64,000 bases of DNA, taken from assembly GCA_024636985.1 (NCBI GenBank), contig JAGXFY010000071.1, positions 5,319-69,318 of the forward strand, given 5' to 3'. The DNA is from Petrocella sp024636985. Lineage in GTDB: Bacteria; Bacillota; Clostridia; Lachnospirales; Vallitaleaceae. Shown piece by piece: positions 1 to 8,709 of this stretch. The notes below the pieces were generated by a model, which was not told where the DNA came from, searched no databases, and was given only the letters and a program-made list of their open reading frames with translations. The stretch's first letter is position 1, and the number at the start of each line of letters is the position of its first letter. A program made the position numbers and the translations under genes.

Positions 1-247
1 GACTTATGTATCTATTACGGATGAAGAAGCTGTGAAAGCTTTCCTATACTTGTCACAGACAGAAGGCATTATACCGGCGATAGAGAGTGCCCACGCCATA
101 GCCTATGTTATGAAGCTCGCGCCCACCTTATCCAAAGACAAAATCATTATTGTCAACCTATCAGGACGTGGGGACAAAGATGTTCAGGCAATGGAAGCCT
201 ATATTGCAGAAAATGAAGTCAACATCATACAAAAAGAGAAAATCTAA
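1..247 (+). CDS. trpB: tryptophan synthase beta chain, C-terminal end (partial)
   Basis: Only the last ~81 codons are present; the frame is open from base 2 to the TAA at 245-247. The peptide carries the TrpB C-terminal signature: the stretch TEGIIPAIESAHA, which follows the active site, and NLSGRGDKD, whose SGRGDKD loop is typical of TrpB. TrpB is the PLP enzyme that condenses indole with serine in the last step of tryptophan synthesis. The gene continues to the left of the window, presumably in a trp operon. A pause of 389 bases before the next gene suggests that the operon ends here. Confidence 0.93.
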   Translation, partial: TYVSITDEEAVKAFLYLSQTEGIIPAIESAHAIAYVMKLAPTLSKDKIIIVNLSGRGDKDVQAMEAYIAENEVNIIQKEKI

Positions 248-301
248 TAAAATAGAATTGATAAATTGACAAATATTTCACTAAATCATATAATAATGAT
301 T

Positions 302-438
302 GGGTTATAAATTGGATTAAATGACACGTATGGATTTTTTGTATTCGGTAAAGCCTAACCGATATGATAATCTCTGGCTGCTCCGGCGTATAGCGCCTAC
401 AGCTACGTTTGATTTGATTGTGATTTATAACCTTTTTT
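302..438 (+). ncRNA. candidate structured RNA or long-loop terminator downstream of trpB
   Basis: Two distant 10-base arms are perfectly complementary (GGTTATAAAT at 303-312 and ATTTATAACC at 423-432). One G-U pair on each side extends the stem to about 12 pairs, and six T residues follow at 433-438, as in an intrinsic terminator. The ~110 enclosed bases contain further hairpins: TCGGT/ACCGA near 345-362, and GCTG..GGCG/CGCC..CAGC around 378-404. The segment is richer in GC than its surroundings. No known riboswitch consensus was recognised. It may be a small RNA, or the 3' end of the trp transcript. Nothing protein-coding is seen in the rest of the gap (439-574). Confidence 0.35.
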
Positions 439-574
439 AATACCTTTTTAGGATATAAGGTCTTGTGTTATGACATAATACTATTGTGAATGATAAGTGT
501 AACTTAATAAGTGTCGAAAGTTATATGAAAGTAGTTCCATAGACCTACAAAGAATATAAAAGGATTAAAATGTG

Positions 575-583
575 TGGTATAAT
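575..583 (+). promoter_or_regulatory. extended -10 promoter element for the PAS-GGDEF gene
   Basis: TGGTATAAT is a perfect extended -10 (TGnTATAAT), 54 bases before the proposed ATG at 637. No good -35 is visible, which is normal for extended -10 promoters. Confidence 0.5.
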
Positions 584-636
584 AGAAGGATAACTTAAGT
601 TCAAAAGTTTGCCCCTTGTTGGTTAAGGTGATAGAA

Positions 637-2274
637 ATGAAAGAAAAAATAGACTATGATAAATTTAAACATTTAATTGCCTCAATACTCTACCAAGACG
701 AACTGGATGATACCGTTTTGTCAGACATAGTAGAGCGTGCCCTTGTGTCTGAAAGTATGGAAAGTATAGTCCTTGATCTGTGGAAAATCAGGGAAACGAT
801 GATGAAGATGAGTAAAGGAGACATTTCTTTTGAAATCGTTGGTTCAGGGCCGATTTTTGAGGCCATCTCACAGCTACTTACTAAATTAAAATACTTAAAT
901 ACTCAAATGGAAGCTTTATCTGAAGGCGATTTTTCCCAAGATACAGACTATTTCGGAGCGTTTTCTAGTGCGTTTTTGTTGATGAAGGAAAGGCTTTTTG
1001 AGGATATGGAAGCCCTAGAACGGGCTAGGCTTGTGGAACAAGAGTTGAAACGTCATTTTAGAACAATTTTTCATATGATACCGGAACCTACAGTGATTAC
1101 AACCTTAGATGACTTTCGGGTATTGGACTACAACAATGCCTATTTGAGTACGAGTGGTTATACAGTAGAGGATATAGAAGCTTTAACCGATGAAAGCATC
1201 CATGTTTATACCAATGATCTTGAAAAAAGAAATATTATTAAGACAATGCTGCATGAACAGGGTTACTGTGAAAACATTGAAGTGAAATTCAAATCAAAAA
1301 ATGATAGAATTCGAGTTGGTTTGGTTTCGGCGAGACTCTATATGGTGGAAGATGTTGTGATGGTGGTTCATGTCATTCGGGATATAACCCTTCTAAAGGC
1401 TTATGAAAGATCGATTAAAGACAGAGAAACGCAGTTGGAGCTCATATTCGAAAATTCGCCTATCGGCATCATACAATATAACCCTGAAGGGTTGATATTA
1501 AACATCAATCAGCACTTTTGCAATTTGATAGATGCAACAAGGGAACAGTTGTTAAATCTTAATATGCTGGAGCTTCCGGATGAAAACCTAGCACAAGTGA
1601 TTAAAAAATCCTTGACAGGAAATACAGCTTTATATGAAGATATGTACAAGTCATCTATAACCGGTAAGGAAGTGTATGTGCGGGCGACCTTTGCTCCGGT
1701 ATTTGATGAGTCCGGGGTCATGACAGGTGGTATTGGTATTGTTGAAGATTATACTGAGAGAAAAGCAATGGAAGAAGAGATAAGAAGACTATCGGTTACA
1801 GACAAATTAACACAGCTCTATAACCGTCTAAAAATTGATGAAGTACTGGAAATGGAACTTGAGAGGGCTCAGAGAACCCAGTGGCCTTTTGGAGTTATAT
1901 TGCTTGATATCGACCATTTTAAACACGTTAATGATAACTTCGGTCATCAGATTGGAGACAAAACACTCTATGATTTATCAAGGTTGATGGAGAAAAGTGT
2001 AAGAGAAATTGATATATTAGGTCGTTGGGGTGGCGAAGAATTTATAATTATTGCGCCAAAAACAGATATCGAAGGTGTTTGTGTTTTGGCAGAAAAGCTA
2101 AGGAAGAAAATAGAAGCCTATGATTTCGATAAAATTGATAGGTTAACATGTAGCTTCGGTGTGGCTATATGGCAAGAAGATGAAGATCCTGCTACTGTAA
2201 TTTCAAGGGTTGACAAAGCGCTGTATAAGGCAAAGTCAGAAGGACGTAATCGGGTAGCAAAAGTATTAAAATAA
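637..2274 (+). CDS. PAS-PAS-GGDEF diguanylate cyclase
   Basis: 545 aa. The start chosen is ATG 637, because AAGGTG at 625-630 sits six bases before it; an upstream TTG at 616 lacks such a site. The N-terminal ~140 residues are helical and HAMP-like, with no clear membrane segment. Two PAS sensor domains follow (about residues 145-265 and 270-390). A C-terminal GGDEF domain carries an intact GGEEF active site (about 465-469) and, five residues upstream, an RxxD product-inhibition site (REID). It should make cyclic di-GMP from two GTP in response to a signal sensed by PAS and be feedback-inhibited. No EAL or HD-GYP domain is attached, and the ligand is unknown. Confidence 0.88.
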   Translation: MKEKIDYDKFKHLIASILYQDELDDTVLSDIVERALVSESMESIVLDLWKIRETMMKMSKGDISFEIVGSGPIFEAISQLLTKLKYLNTQMEALSEGDFSQDTDYFGAFSSAFLLMKERLFEDMEALERARLVEQELKRHFRTIFHMIPEPTVITTLDDFRVLDYNNAYLSTSGYTVEDIEALTDESIHVYTNDLEKRNIIKTMLHEQGYCENIEVKFKSKNDRIRVGLVSARLYMVEDVVMVVHVIRDITLLKAYERSIKDRETQLELIFENSPIGIIQYNPEGLILNINQHFCNLIDATREQLLNLNMLELPDENLAQVIKKSLTGNTALYEDMYKSSITGKEVYVRATFAPVFDESGVMTGGIGIVEDYTERKAMEEEIRRLSVTDKLTQLYNRLKIDEVLEMELERAQRTQWPFGVILLDIDHFKHVNDNFGHQIGDKTLYDLSRLMEKSVREIDILGRWGGEEFIIIAPKTDIEGVCVLAEKLRKKIEAYDFDKIDRLTCSFGVAIWQEDEDPATVISRVDKALYKAKSEGRNRVAKVLK

Positions 2275-2302
2275 TGAACTTCAATAGATTAAAATAGAAA
2301 AA

Positions 2303-2346
2303 AACACAAAAAAAGAAAAGGTTTGGGGCCTTTTCTTTTTTGTGTT
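2303..2346. terminator. bidirectional intrinsic terminator
   Basis: A long A/T-rich hairpin with arms at 2304-2321 and 2329-2345, loop TTTGGGG and one bulged base. A runs on the 5' arm and T runs on the 3' arm let it work in both directions. It lies between the convergent diguanylate cyclase and membrane-protein genes. Confidence 0.85.
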
Positions 2347-2382
2347 CTCATCTTGGGAGAGATTATTCACTGCTTAGATGTA

Positions 2383-3228
2383 CTAAAATATAGCGAGCAC
2401 GATAAAGGAACATATGGATATCGCACCGGCCGGTGGGTCAATGTGGGTGTCGTTGTGGCTGTTGAAGACTAGGGCAAAGACTTCTCCAACAATCATGGAC
2501 AAGATACCAAAAGCCATACCGATGTAAGGATCGCCAGAGGAAACCGCAGCAAGGCCTGCAACCATGGTGATATGATGTGTCCCGGGAACAGGCAATCCCA
2601 TTTCGGCAAAGATCAATGAGGCAGCACTAATGGTAAAGCCGATTGCGGCTATATTTAATGCTATGGCCATGTTGGATACAACTAATCCTAAGCCGGCCGC
2701 AAGAATGAGCATGAACAGAAAGAATTTACCTTCCGGAAAGTAGTGTCTAACATCACCTTTTGAACCATCGAAAGTTCCGATGAGTCCGGTTTTGCCAAAA
2801 ACAAGTCTAACAATGAGTCCGGAAATAACGACTGTAAGTGCGATGGTGTCTGTTTGAACAGCTAATACTGAAGAAAGTAAGTAATTGATTGCATAGCCTA
2901 AGGAACCGAAAATCCCACCTACCAATAATACTGTAGGGTCACCTAGACCAAACATGGGTGCTACGATGTCGGTGCCGTTGGCATCACCCATAAGCTTTTT
3001 CTTATTGGCAGCAAAAGCAACAGCGGCAACACCACCGGCAAAAGCGATATGGGGACCTAAATAGCTGCCAAAAGCGATGTCGTTAAGAATGGTGGCTTCC
3101 CCACCGGCCAATATTGTACCGATGCCCACAAGTCCGGTAAAACCTACAAAGATGAAGGCTCCCAAAGCCCCTATGGTGGCTGCAAATACGCCGCCGCCAA
3201 AACTAATTAATAAATGTAACAGTGTCAT
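2383..3228 (-). CDS. conserved polytopic membrane protein, function unknown
   Basis: 281 aa from the ATG at 3228, or 282 from the adjacent ATG at 3231. AAGGAG at 3235-3240 is spaced for these starts; a TTG farther upstream (3267) is too far from its GGAGG. The protein is glycine-rich and strongly hydrophobic, with roughly eight or nine membrane segments. Small polar loops include GGEATILND, GLGDPT, FDGSKGDVRHYFPEG and, near the C-terminus, PGTHHITM and SHNDTHIDPP. These conserved-looking His/Asp loops suggest a transporter or a metal- or ligand-binding membrane protein, but I do not recognise the family. It is divergent from a DeoR-type regulator gene, a plausible controller. Confidence 0.7.
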   Translation of the reverse strand: MTLLHLLISFGGGVFAATIGALGAFIFVGFTGLVGIGTILAGGEATILNDIAFGSYLGPHIAFAGGVAAVAFAANKKKLMGDANGTDIVAPMFGLGDPTVLLVGGIFGSLGYAINYLLSSVLAVQTDTIALTVVISGLIVRLVFGKTGLIGTFDGSKGDVRHYFPEGKFFLFMLILAAGLGLVVSNMAIALNIAAIGFTISAASLIFAEMGLPVPGTHHITMVAGLAAVSSGDPYIGMAFGILSMIVGEVFALVFNSHNDTHIDPPAGAISICSFIVLAIF

Positions 3229-3371
3229 CATAATCTCCTTTGTTTCTTTATTTTCATCGGTCGTCAAGTTGAATGTTTTTCCCTCCTCTCTTAATAATGT
3301 ATCAACTTGTACCGATAAATTCGTATATAAATTTCATGAATAAATATAATGTACTATGCTTTGATATATAT

Positions 3372-3398
3372 ATTATATATAATTTGAATAAATGTCAA
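3372..3398 (-). promoter_or_regulatory. candidate promoter of the membrane-protein gene
   Basis: On the minus strand, TTGACA (3393-3398) is a consensus -35 and TATAAT (3372-3377) a consensus -10. The spacer is 15 bases, shorter than ideal. The surrounding 3355-3385 is an AT-rich near-palindrome of alternating TA steps, which could serve as an operator in this 400-base divergent gap. Facing right, TATAAT at 3593-3598 is a likely -10 for the DeoR-type gene. No other gene is seen in the gap. Confidence 0.45.
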
Positions 3399-3628
3399 TA
3401 TCTTTTTAATATAATGTTCATATAAATTGAATGTTAATGATCGAATATATTGATATTTGATAAAATTATTAGTGATAAATCAAGCATTCAAAGCGTCCAA
3501 ATTCTAATGTTACTAAGAATTGATGATTGATGATCTTCTATCCGTATCTTGAATTGATGACAAAATGATTATGAAAAAAAGAAAGTAAATGTTATAATAA
3601 GAGAGGAAATAAACATCTAGGAGGAGTT

Positions 3629-4519
3629 ATGGATCAAATTGAACGACGCCAAGATATTATGAAAGAAATTAAAAAAAATGGTGCTGTCAAGGTAAAAGAA
3701 CTGGCAAAAGCCTATAGCGTTGGAGAGGCCACAATCCGAAGAGATTTAAAACAGTTGGCTGATGAGGATCGGCTGGTTGTCACCTATGGTGGTGCTTATT
3801 TACGTGAGATTCCAAATGATATTGCTTATAAGAATAGGGTACAATGGGTCAATAAGAACCCAGCAGCCAAATATCCCGGAGAGAGCAACAGTAATCATAG
3901 GTGTAGGTTACAACATTCGACAATGATCAAAGGGCAGGGCCAAGAACAAGTGATTCGTGAAATCATTATAGAAGATAGTATACTAAAAGATCGTTATAAT
4001 AAGATTGTTGGTGAAGCTTATAACTATATTCAGGATGGTGATACCATTGCCGTTGGGAATGGCACCTTATCGGCACTTTTACTTCAAAAAATAGATTCCA
4101 AACTACGAATCAACCTCATCACACCTTCACTGACCAATGCTTTGATTGCATCGGATAAGCCTTTTATCAAAATACATGTACCGGGGGGCATATTAGATAA
4201 TGACAACAAGATCTTAACAGGAAGCCAGATGGAGCTGTTTATAAGACAATTCAATATTGACAAGGTCTTTGTTGAGCCGGAAGGTATATCAAAAACAGAA
4301 GGCATTACCTTTAGTGACTATGAAGAATTAAAAGCAACCAGCTTGATGATTGAGCAAGGCAAAACAAAGATTTTACTGGTAGAAAGTTCTAAGATGAATA
4401 CCTCATCATTTGCAAAACTGGAGCAGTGGCAATCCTTTGATAGCCTGATTACGGATACGAAGCCAGATGATGAGCATTGTAAGTTCCTTGATATTCAAGG
4501 TATTAAGCTGATTTGTTAA
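3629..4519 (+). CDS. DeoR-family transcriptional regulator
   Basis: 296 aa, preceded by AGGAGG. The N-terminal winged helix-turn-helix is typical of DeoR (ERRQDIMKEIKKNGAVKVKELA ... EATIRRDLKQLADE). The C-terminal ligand-binding domain (DeoRC, about residues 125-290) has GDTIAVGNGT in place of the usual GD.I.LD.GTT and PEGISKTEGIT in place of dGi...G.T. DeoR regulators generally sense phosphorylated sugars or nucleosides. Between the HTH and the sensor domain there is an unusual polar stretch of about 40 residues (about 72-115) that ordinary DeoR proteins lack. The neighbours suggest control of the divergent membrane protein and/or of the galE run downstream, which starts 28 bases later. Confidence 0.85.
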   Translation: MDQIERRQDIMKEIKKNGAVKVKELAKAYSVGEATIRRDLKQLADEDRLVVTYGGAYLREIPNDIAYKNRVQWVNKNPAAKYPGESNSNHRCRLQHSTMIKGQGQEQVIREIIIEDSILKDRYNKIVGEAYNYIQDGDTIAVGNGTLSALLLQKIDSKLRINLITPSLTNALIASDKPFIKIHVPGGILDNDNKILTGSQMELFIRQFNIDKVFVEPEGISKTEGITFSDYEELKATSLMIEQGKTKILLVESSKMNTSSFAKLEQWQSFDSLITDTKPDDEHCKFLDIQGIKLIC

Positions 4520-4547
4520 TGACTAAAAGTCATGAGGAGGTTATAAA

Positions 4548-5564
4548 ATGACAGTATTGGTTACAGGTGGTGCAGGATATATTGGAAGTCATACTTTGAT
4601 TGAACTTTTGGAGGCATCCTTGGATGTTGTGGTGGTGGATAATTATATTAATAGTAAGCCGCAAGCATTAAATAGGGTCAAAGGTATAACGGGTAAAGAC
4701 TTTACTTTTTATGAAGTGGATCTCTTAGATGAAGAAGGGTTGGAAAAGGTATTTAAAAAGCATGATATTGAAGCCGTCATTCACTTTGCCGGATTAAAGG
4801 CAGTTGGAGAATCCGTTGCCTTACCTTTAACCTATTATCATAATAATATAACCGGTTCTTTAATACTTTTTAAGCTCATGGATAAGTATAATGTCAAGAA
4901 ATTGGTCTTCAGTTCATCTGCAACCGTTTATGGATTAAATAACGTCTCTCCCCTTGTAGAAGATTTGCCTCTGAGCACAACCAACCCATATGGCACAACA
5001 AAATGGATGATCGAGAAAATCTTACAAGATATATATCAGGCTGATTCAACATGGCAGATTGTATTGTTACGTTATTTTAATCCTATAGGTGCTCATGAAA
5101 GCGGTTTAATAGGAGAAGATCCAAATGGTGTACCCAACAATCTTATGCCTTATGTTACCCAAGTCGGTATTGGAAAAAGAGATCAACTAGGTATATTTGG
5201 GAACGATTATGACACGGCGGATGGTACAGGCGTTCGTGATTATATTCATGTTGTGGACCTGGCAAAAGGCCACCTGAGTGCATTAACCTATACAACAAAG
5301 CAAGAAGGTATTGAAGCCATTAACTTAGGAACAGGAAAAGGCCATAGTGTTTTGGAGGTCATTAAGACCTTTGAAAAAGCCAATAATGTAAAGATTCCAT
5401 ATACCTTTCAAGAAAGACGTCCCGGAGACATTGGGACTTGTTATGCAGATGTGAGTAAGGCAAAAAAACTATTGAGTTGGGAAGCGAAAAGAAGTCTAGA
5501 AGATATGTGTAGAGACGCATGGCATTGGCAAAGTACGTGTCCGGAGGGTTATTTAAATGATTGA
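4548..5564 (+). CDS. galE: UDP-glucose 4-epimerase
   Basis: 338 aa, the usual GalE length, with a strong GAGGAGG site. An extended short-chain dehydrogenase fold is evident: NAD-binding GGAGYIGSH at residues 7-15, DLLDEEGL, and the catalytic triad S124, Y148 and K152 (SSSATVYG, YGTTK). The C-terminal part has RYFNPIGAH and RRPGDIGTCYAD, as in bacterial GalE. It interconverts UDP-glucose and UDP-galactose using tightly bound NAD, feeding the Leloir pathway or polysaccharide synthesis. The following gene overlaps by 8 bases, so the two are co-translated. The phosphatase and dehydratase next door favour a role in surface glycans. Confidence 0.95.
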   Translation: MTVLVTGGAGYIGSHTLIELLEASLDVVVVDNYINSKPQALNRVKGITGKDFTFYEVDLLDEEGLEKVFKKHDIEAVIHFAGLKAVGESVALPLTYYHNNITGSLILFKLMDKYNVKKLVFSSSATVYGLNNVSPLVEDLPLSTTNPYGTTKWMIEKILQDIYQADSTWQIVLLRYFNPIGAHESGLIGEDPNGVPNNLMPYVTQVGIGKRDQLGIFGNDYDTADGTGVRDYIHVVDLAKGHLSALTYTTKQEGIEAINLGTGKGHSVLEVIKTFEKANNVKIPYTFQERRPGDIGTCYADVSKAKKLLSWEAKRSLEDMCRDAWHWQSTCPEGYLND

Positions 5565-6309
5565 CACGCACATACATATACTACCGAATGTGGATGACGG
5601 TCCAGAAAGTATGTCGGAATCGATTGAAATGGCAAGGATGGCCATAGATGAAGGCATTACGGAAATGATTGTTACACCCCACTATAAAAGACCGGGGTAC
5701 GTAAATGAGAAAGTGCCGAATGCCTATGAGGCACTAAAAAATGAATTGGTAAAACAAGACTTGGATTTAAAACTGTATAGGGGTAATGAAATCTATTTGA
5801 GTGAAGATAATGTTATAGATTTACTGGAGAAAAAAGCGTATACCATGAATGATGGTCCTTATGTGCTGGTAGAATTACCTTTTCGTCACTATTTTCCTTT
5901 TCACGATGCACTATTGTATCAACTACAATTAAAAGGTTACAAAGTTATTCTAGCCCACGTGGAACGTTATGAGGTCTTCATCAATCAGCCGAATAAAATC
6001 AAAGAACTTATTGGTCAAAACATCTATATGCAGCTAACAGGCAGCGCTCTACTTAATAGGAAAACAAAGAAAATGGGACTGAGATGGATAAGAGCCGGTT
6101 GGGTCCATTTAATAAGCACCGATGCTCATGATAGTACAGGAAGAAAACCGTCCATGAAGGAGACTTACAATTGGGTGCTAAAAAAAGTCGGAAGCGAGAT
6201 GGCAGAAATCCTTTTTGTATACAATCCTAGAGCGGTTATAAATGGGTATGATTTAGAAGTACCAAAGTCTGAGAATCTTAAACTTAAACATTTCTGGCAA
6301 TTGGATTAA
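5557..6309 (+). CDS. CpsB/YwqE-type PHP-domain tyrosine phosphatase
   Basis: 250 aa. The start overlaps the end of galE by 8 bases and is served by GGAGGG. The PHP metal-binding motifs are in the family order: DTHIHILPNVDDG at the N-terminus, VTPHYKR, LAHVERY, and STDAHDS near residue 190. This manganese-dependent family (CpsB, Wzb-like YwqE) removes phosphate from tyrosine kinases that control capsule or exopolysaccharide export. The partner BY-kinase is not in this window. Its place between galE and rfbB fits a polysaccharide role. Confidence 0.85.
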   Translation: MIDTHIHILPNVDDGPESMSESIEMARMAIDEGITEMIVTPHYKRPGYVNEKVPNAYEALKNELVKQDLDLKLYRGNEIYLSEDNVIDLLEKKAYTMNDGPYVLVELPFRHYFPFHDALLYQLQLKGYKVILAHVERYEVFINQPNKIKELIGQNIYMQLTGSALLNRKTKKMGLRWIRAGWVHLISTDAHDSTGRKPSMKETYNWVLKKVGSEMAEILFVYNPRAVINGYDLEVPKSENLKLKHFWQLD

Positions 6310-6325
6310 GGGGTGTGAAATATAT

Positions 6326-7321
6326 ATGAAATGGTTATTGGTAACAGGTGGTTCAGGATTCATAGGAAGTAATTATATCGAATACGTCTTAGAGCATGAT
6401 AAGGATACGGCTATTATTAATTATGACTTGTTAACGTATGCAGGTAATAAAGCCAACTCTAAAAGTGTAGAAAATCACGAAAGGTATTTTTTTGTTCAAG
6501 GTGATATAGCAAATAAGAATCAAGTAAGGCAAGTTTTTGAGACCCATCCGATTGACAGAGTTGTGAATTTTGCAGCCGAAACCCATGTGGATAACAGCAT
6601 TGAAAATCCAAGTACTTTCATTAGAACAAATGTACTAGGCACACAAGTGATGCTTGAAGTAGCCCAAAATTACTGGATGATTGGTAGGGACGCGTTAGGT
6701 TATCCCATATATAAGAAAGGTGTCAAGTTTTTGCAGATTTCAACAGATGAGGTATATGGAACATTAGAGGATAATGGTAGCTTTACAGAAGCATCACCCT
6801 TAGAACCCAATAGCCCATATTCGGCAAGTAAAACCAGCGGCGATCTATTGGTTAGAGCCTATAACAAGACCTATCATTTGCCGGTCAACATAACGAGATG
6901 TTCAAATAACTATGGACCGAAGCAACATTCTGAAAAATTTATTCCGGCCATGATACTAAAAGCTCTAAATAATCAGAGTTTGACACTCTATGGTGATGGC
7001 AAGCAAGTAAGAGACTGGATATATGTGGGTGATCATTGTAAAGCCATTCATTTGGTATTGGAAAAGGGTAAAGATGGGGAAGTGTATAATATAGGCGGGG
7101 ATCAGGAGCGGCAAAATATTGAGATTGCAAAGCTTATATTATCGAGTATGAAAAAGGAAGATAGCTTAATTGAGCACATAAAGGATCGTTTGGGACATGA
7201 TAGAAGGTATGCCATCAATCATCAGAAACTTACCAATGACTTGGGCTGGCAACCTAACTATGATTTTTATAAAGGTCTTGAGGAAACAGTTAGTTGGTAT
7301 ATAGCTCAAAAGCGAAAATAA
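6326..7321 (+). CDS. rfbB: dTDP-glucose 4,6-dehydratase (RfbB/RmlB)
   Basis: 331 aa, an extended short-chain dehydrogenase. It has NAD-binding GGSGFIGSN (residues 8-16), the dehydratase triad T140-D141-E142 in STDEVYG, and the YxxxK pair Y165/K169 in YSASK. HVDNSIENP, NNYGPKQHSEKFIP and YGDGKQVRDWIYV are all RmlB hallmarks. It converts dTDP-glucose to dTDP-4-keto-6-deoxyglucose, the entry to rhamnose and other 6-deoxysugars. rmlA, rmlC and rmlD are not in the window. It follows the CpsB-type gene by 16 bases. UDP-specific homologues exist, so the nucleotide is inferred. Confidence 0.87.
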   Translation: MKWLLVTGGSGFIGSNYIEYVLEHDKDTAIINYDLLTYAGNKANSKSVENHERYFFVQGDIANKNQVRQVFETHPIDRVVNFAAETHVDNSIENPSTFIRTNVLGTQVMLEVAQNYWMIGRDALGYPIYKKGVKFLQISTDEVYGTLEDNGSFTEASPLEPNSPYSASKTSGDLLVRAYNKTYHLPVNITRCSNNYGPKQHSEKFIPAMILKALNNQSLTLYGDGKQVRDWIYVGDHCKAIHLVLEKGKDGEVYNIGGDQERQNIEIAKLILSSMKKEDSLIEHIKDRLGHDRRYAINHQKLTNDLGWQPNYDFYKGLEETVSWYIAQKRK

Positions 7322-7418
7322 CCCATGACAAATAATGATATTTTTTTAGAACTATGGTAAAATGTCATTACATGATTGTTGCAGATAAATAAATAACAAA
7401 TAATAGTGAGGTGACCCG

Positions 7419-8657
7419 ATGGGACGTCTAAGATCAATAGAATTGTATATTGCTATTGTTACAACCTTTACACTTGCAGTTTTAGCGATTGCAATAACCT
7501 TTATTCTCGTTACCTTATATGACATTCAGGATCGAACCATACTCATAGCAATGGCGATAGCTATAAACACGTTGCTTATGATTATTTTTAATATATTGTT
7601 ATCGGTGCGCTTCATGAAAGCAACGAAGGATTTGAAGCAAGACCTTATATTGAAGGAAATTCTCTATGATCTATTCCACCAGACGTCACTTAAACATTCC
7701 ATAGATGAAACTTGTGATTTGATACTCAAGGCAGCCATTAGAGCCATACCTTATGCCAAACGTGGTACGATTATGGATGTTACAAGTCCCGATCTTGTAC
7801 AATATAAAGCCTATGAAGGCTATAGTCTTGATCAACTCAATAGCATGCGACTGAATTTGAAAAATACTTACTTATATAAAGAGACACAAGGCAAGATGGA
7901 CAGAACCATTATCATTCCGGACACGGTAACTTACATTAAGAAGCAAAATAAAGCAGCGTCTGTGGATCAGATTATTAAAGAAGACGAGGATACAATTCGG
8001 TCAACTGTATGTACACCCATCGTGGTTAATGGTAAGGTATTTGGCATGTTGAACGTTGACAGTTGTAAATATGATGCATTTTCTCAGAAAGAAGTCGATA
8101 CCATCGAAATATTTGCCTATGAAGTCGGCAGGATGATTCGTTATACACAAGTTATGAATGAAAATATTTACTTGTCTAGATATGATGATATGACCAAAAT
8201 CTATAACAGAGGTTACTTTTATGAACTACATAAGAAGATGTACAGTAACCCGGCGATTAAAGATTATATTTTCATTGCCACGGATTTAAATAATCTTAAA
8301 GAAGTCAATGATACCTATGGACATGGTATTGGAGATCGTTTGATTCGACATTTTACTAAAAATGTTTCAAGTCTATTGACTGAAAATTGTATTTTTGGTC
8401 GCTATGGTGGTGATGAGTTTAATATATTATTACCACACTGGACGAAAAATGAAGCCTATGCATTGATTGAGAAGATTAATCAAAAGCTGGCAGATGATCC
8501 GATTAAGGCTGGTGAAGATGTGATTTTTGTTTCCTACAGCTATGGCGTTGTACAATGCCCTACTGATGAAAAAGATTATAAAGAACTTATTAAGTTAGCG
8601 GATCAAAGAATGTATGCACATAAAAGAGAAATGGAAGCTGAAAGGTTTGAATATTAA
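7419..8657 (+). CDS. membrane-anchored GAF-GGDEF diguanylate cyclase
   Basis: 412 aa with GAGGTGA before the ATG. Two hydrophobic segments at about residues 9-30 and 40-62 form a membrane anchor. A GAF-like sensor domain follows (about 85-245), containing VCTPIVVNGKVFGMLNVDS, the strand typical of GAF domains. The GGDEF domain has an intact GGDEF active site (330-334) in FGRYGGDEFNILLP. The usual RxxD inhibitory motif is not evident upstream. It should make cyclic di-GMP near the membrane. An extended -10 (TGGTAAAAT, about 7354-7364) lies in the 97-base gap upstream. Confidence 0.87.
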   Translation: MGRLRSIELYIAIVTTFTLAVLAIAITFILVTLYDIQDRTILIAMAIAINTLLMIIFNILLSVRFMKATKDLKQDLILKEILYDLFHQTSLKHSIDETCDLILKAAIRAIPYAKRGTIMDVTSPDLVQYKAYEGYSLDQLNSMRLNLKNTYLYKETQGKMDRTIIIPDTVTYIKKQNKAASVDQIIKEDEDTIRSTVCTPIVVNGKVFGMLNVDSCKYDAFSQKEVDTIEIFAYEVGRMIRYTQVMNENIYLSRYDDMTKIYNRGYFYELHKKMYSNPAIKDYIFIATDLNNLKEVNDTYGHGIGDRLIRHFTKNVSSLLTENCIFGRYGGDEFNILLPHWTKNEAYALIEKINQKLADDPIKAGEDVIFVSYSYGVVQCPTDEKDYKELIKLADQRMYAHKREMEAERFEY

Positions 8658-8709
8658 TACTTGGCACAGTAGTGGATACATCCTATAATTGAGTGAGAGG
8701 TGGCATATA

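Noticed and set aside
302..438. Cyclic di-GMP riboswitch before the GGDEF gene
   Set aside because: The conserved GEMM core sequences are not found, and the element ends in a T run 140 bases before the proposed promoter of that gene.
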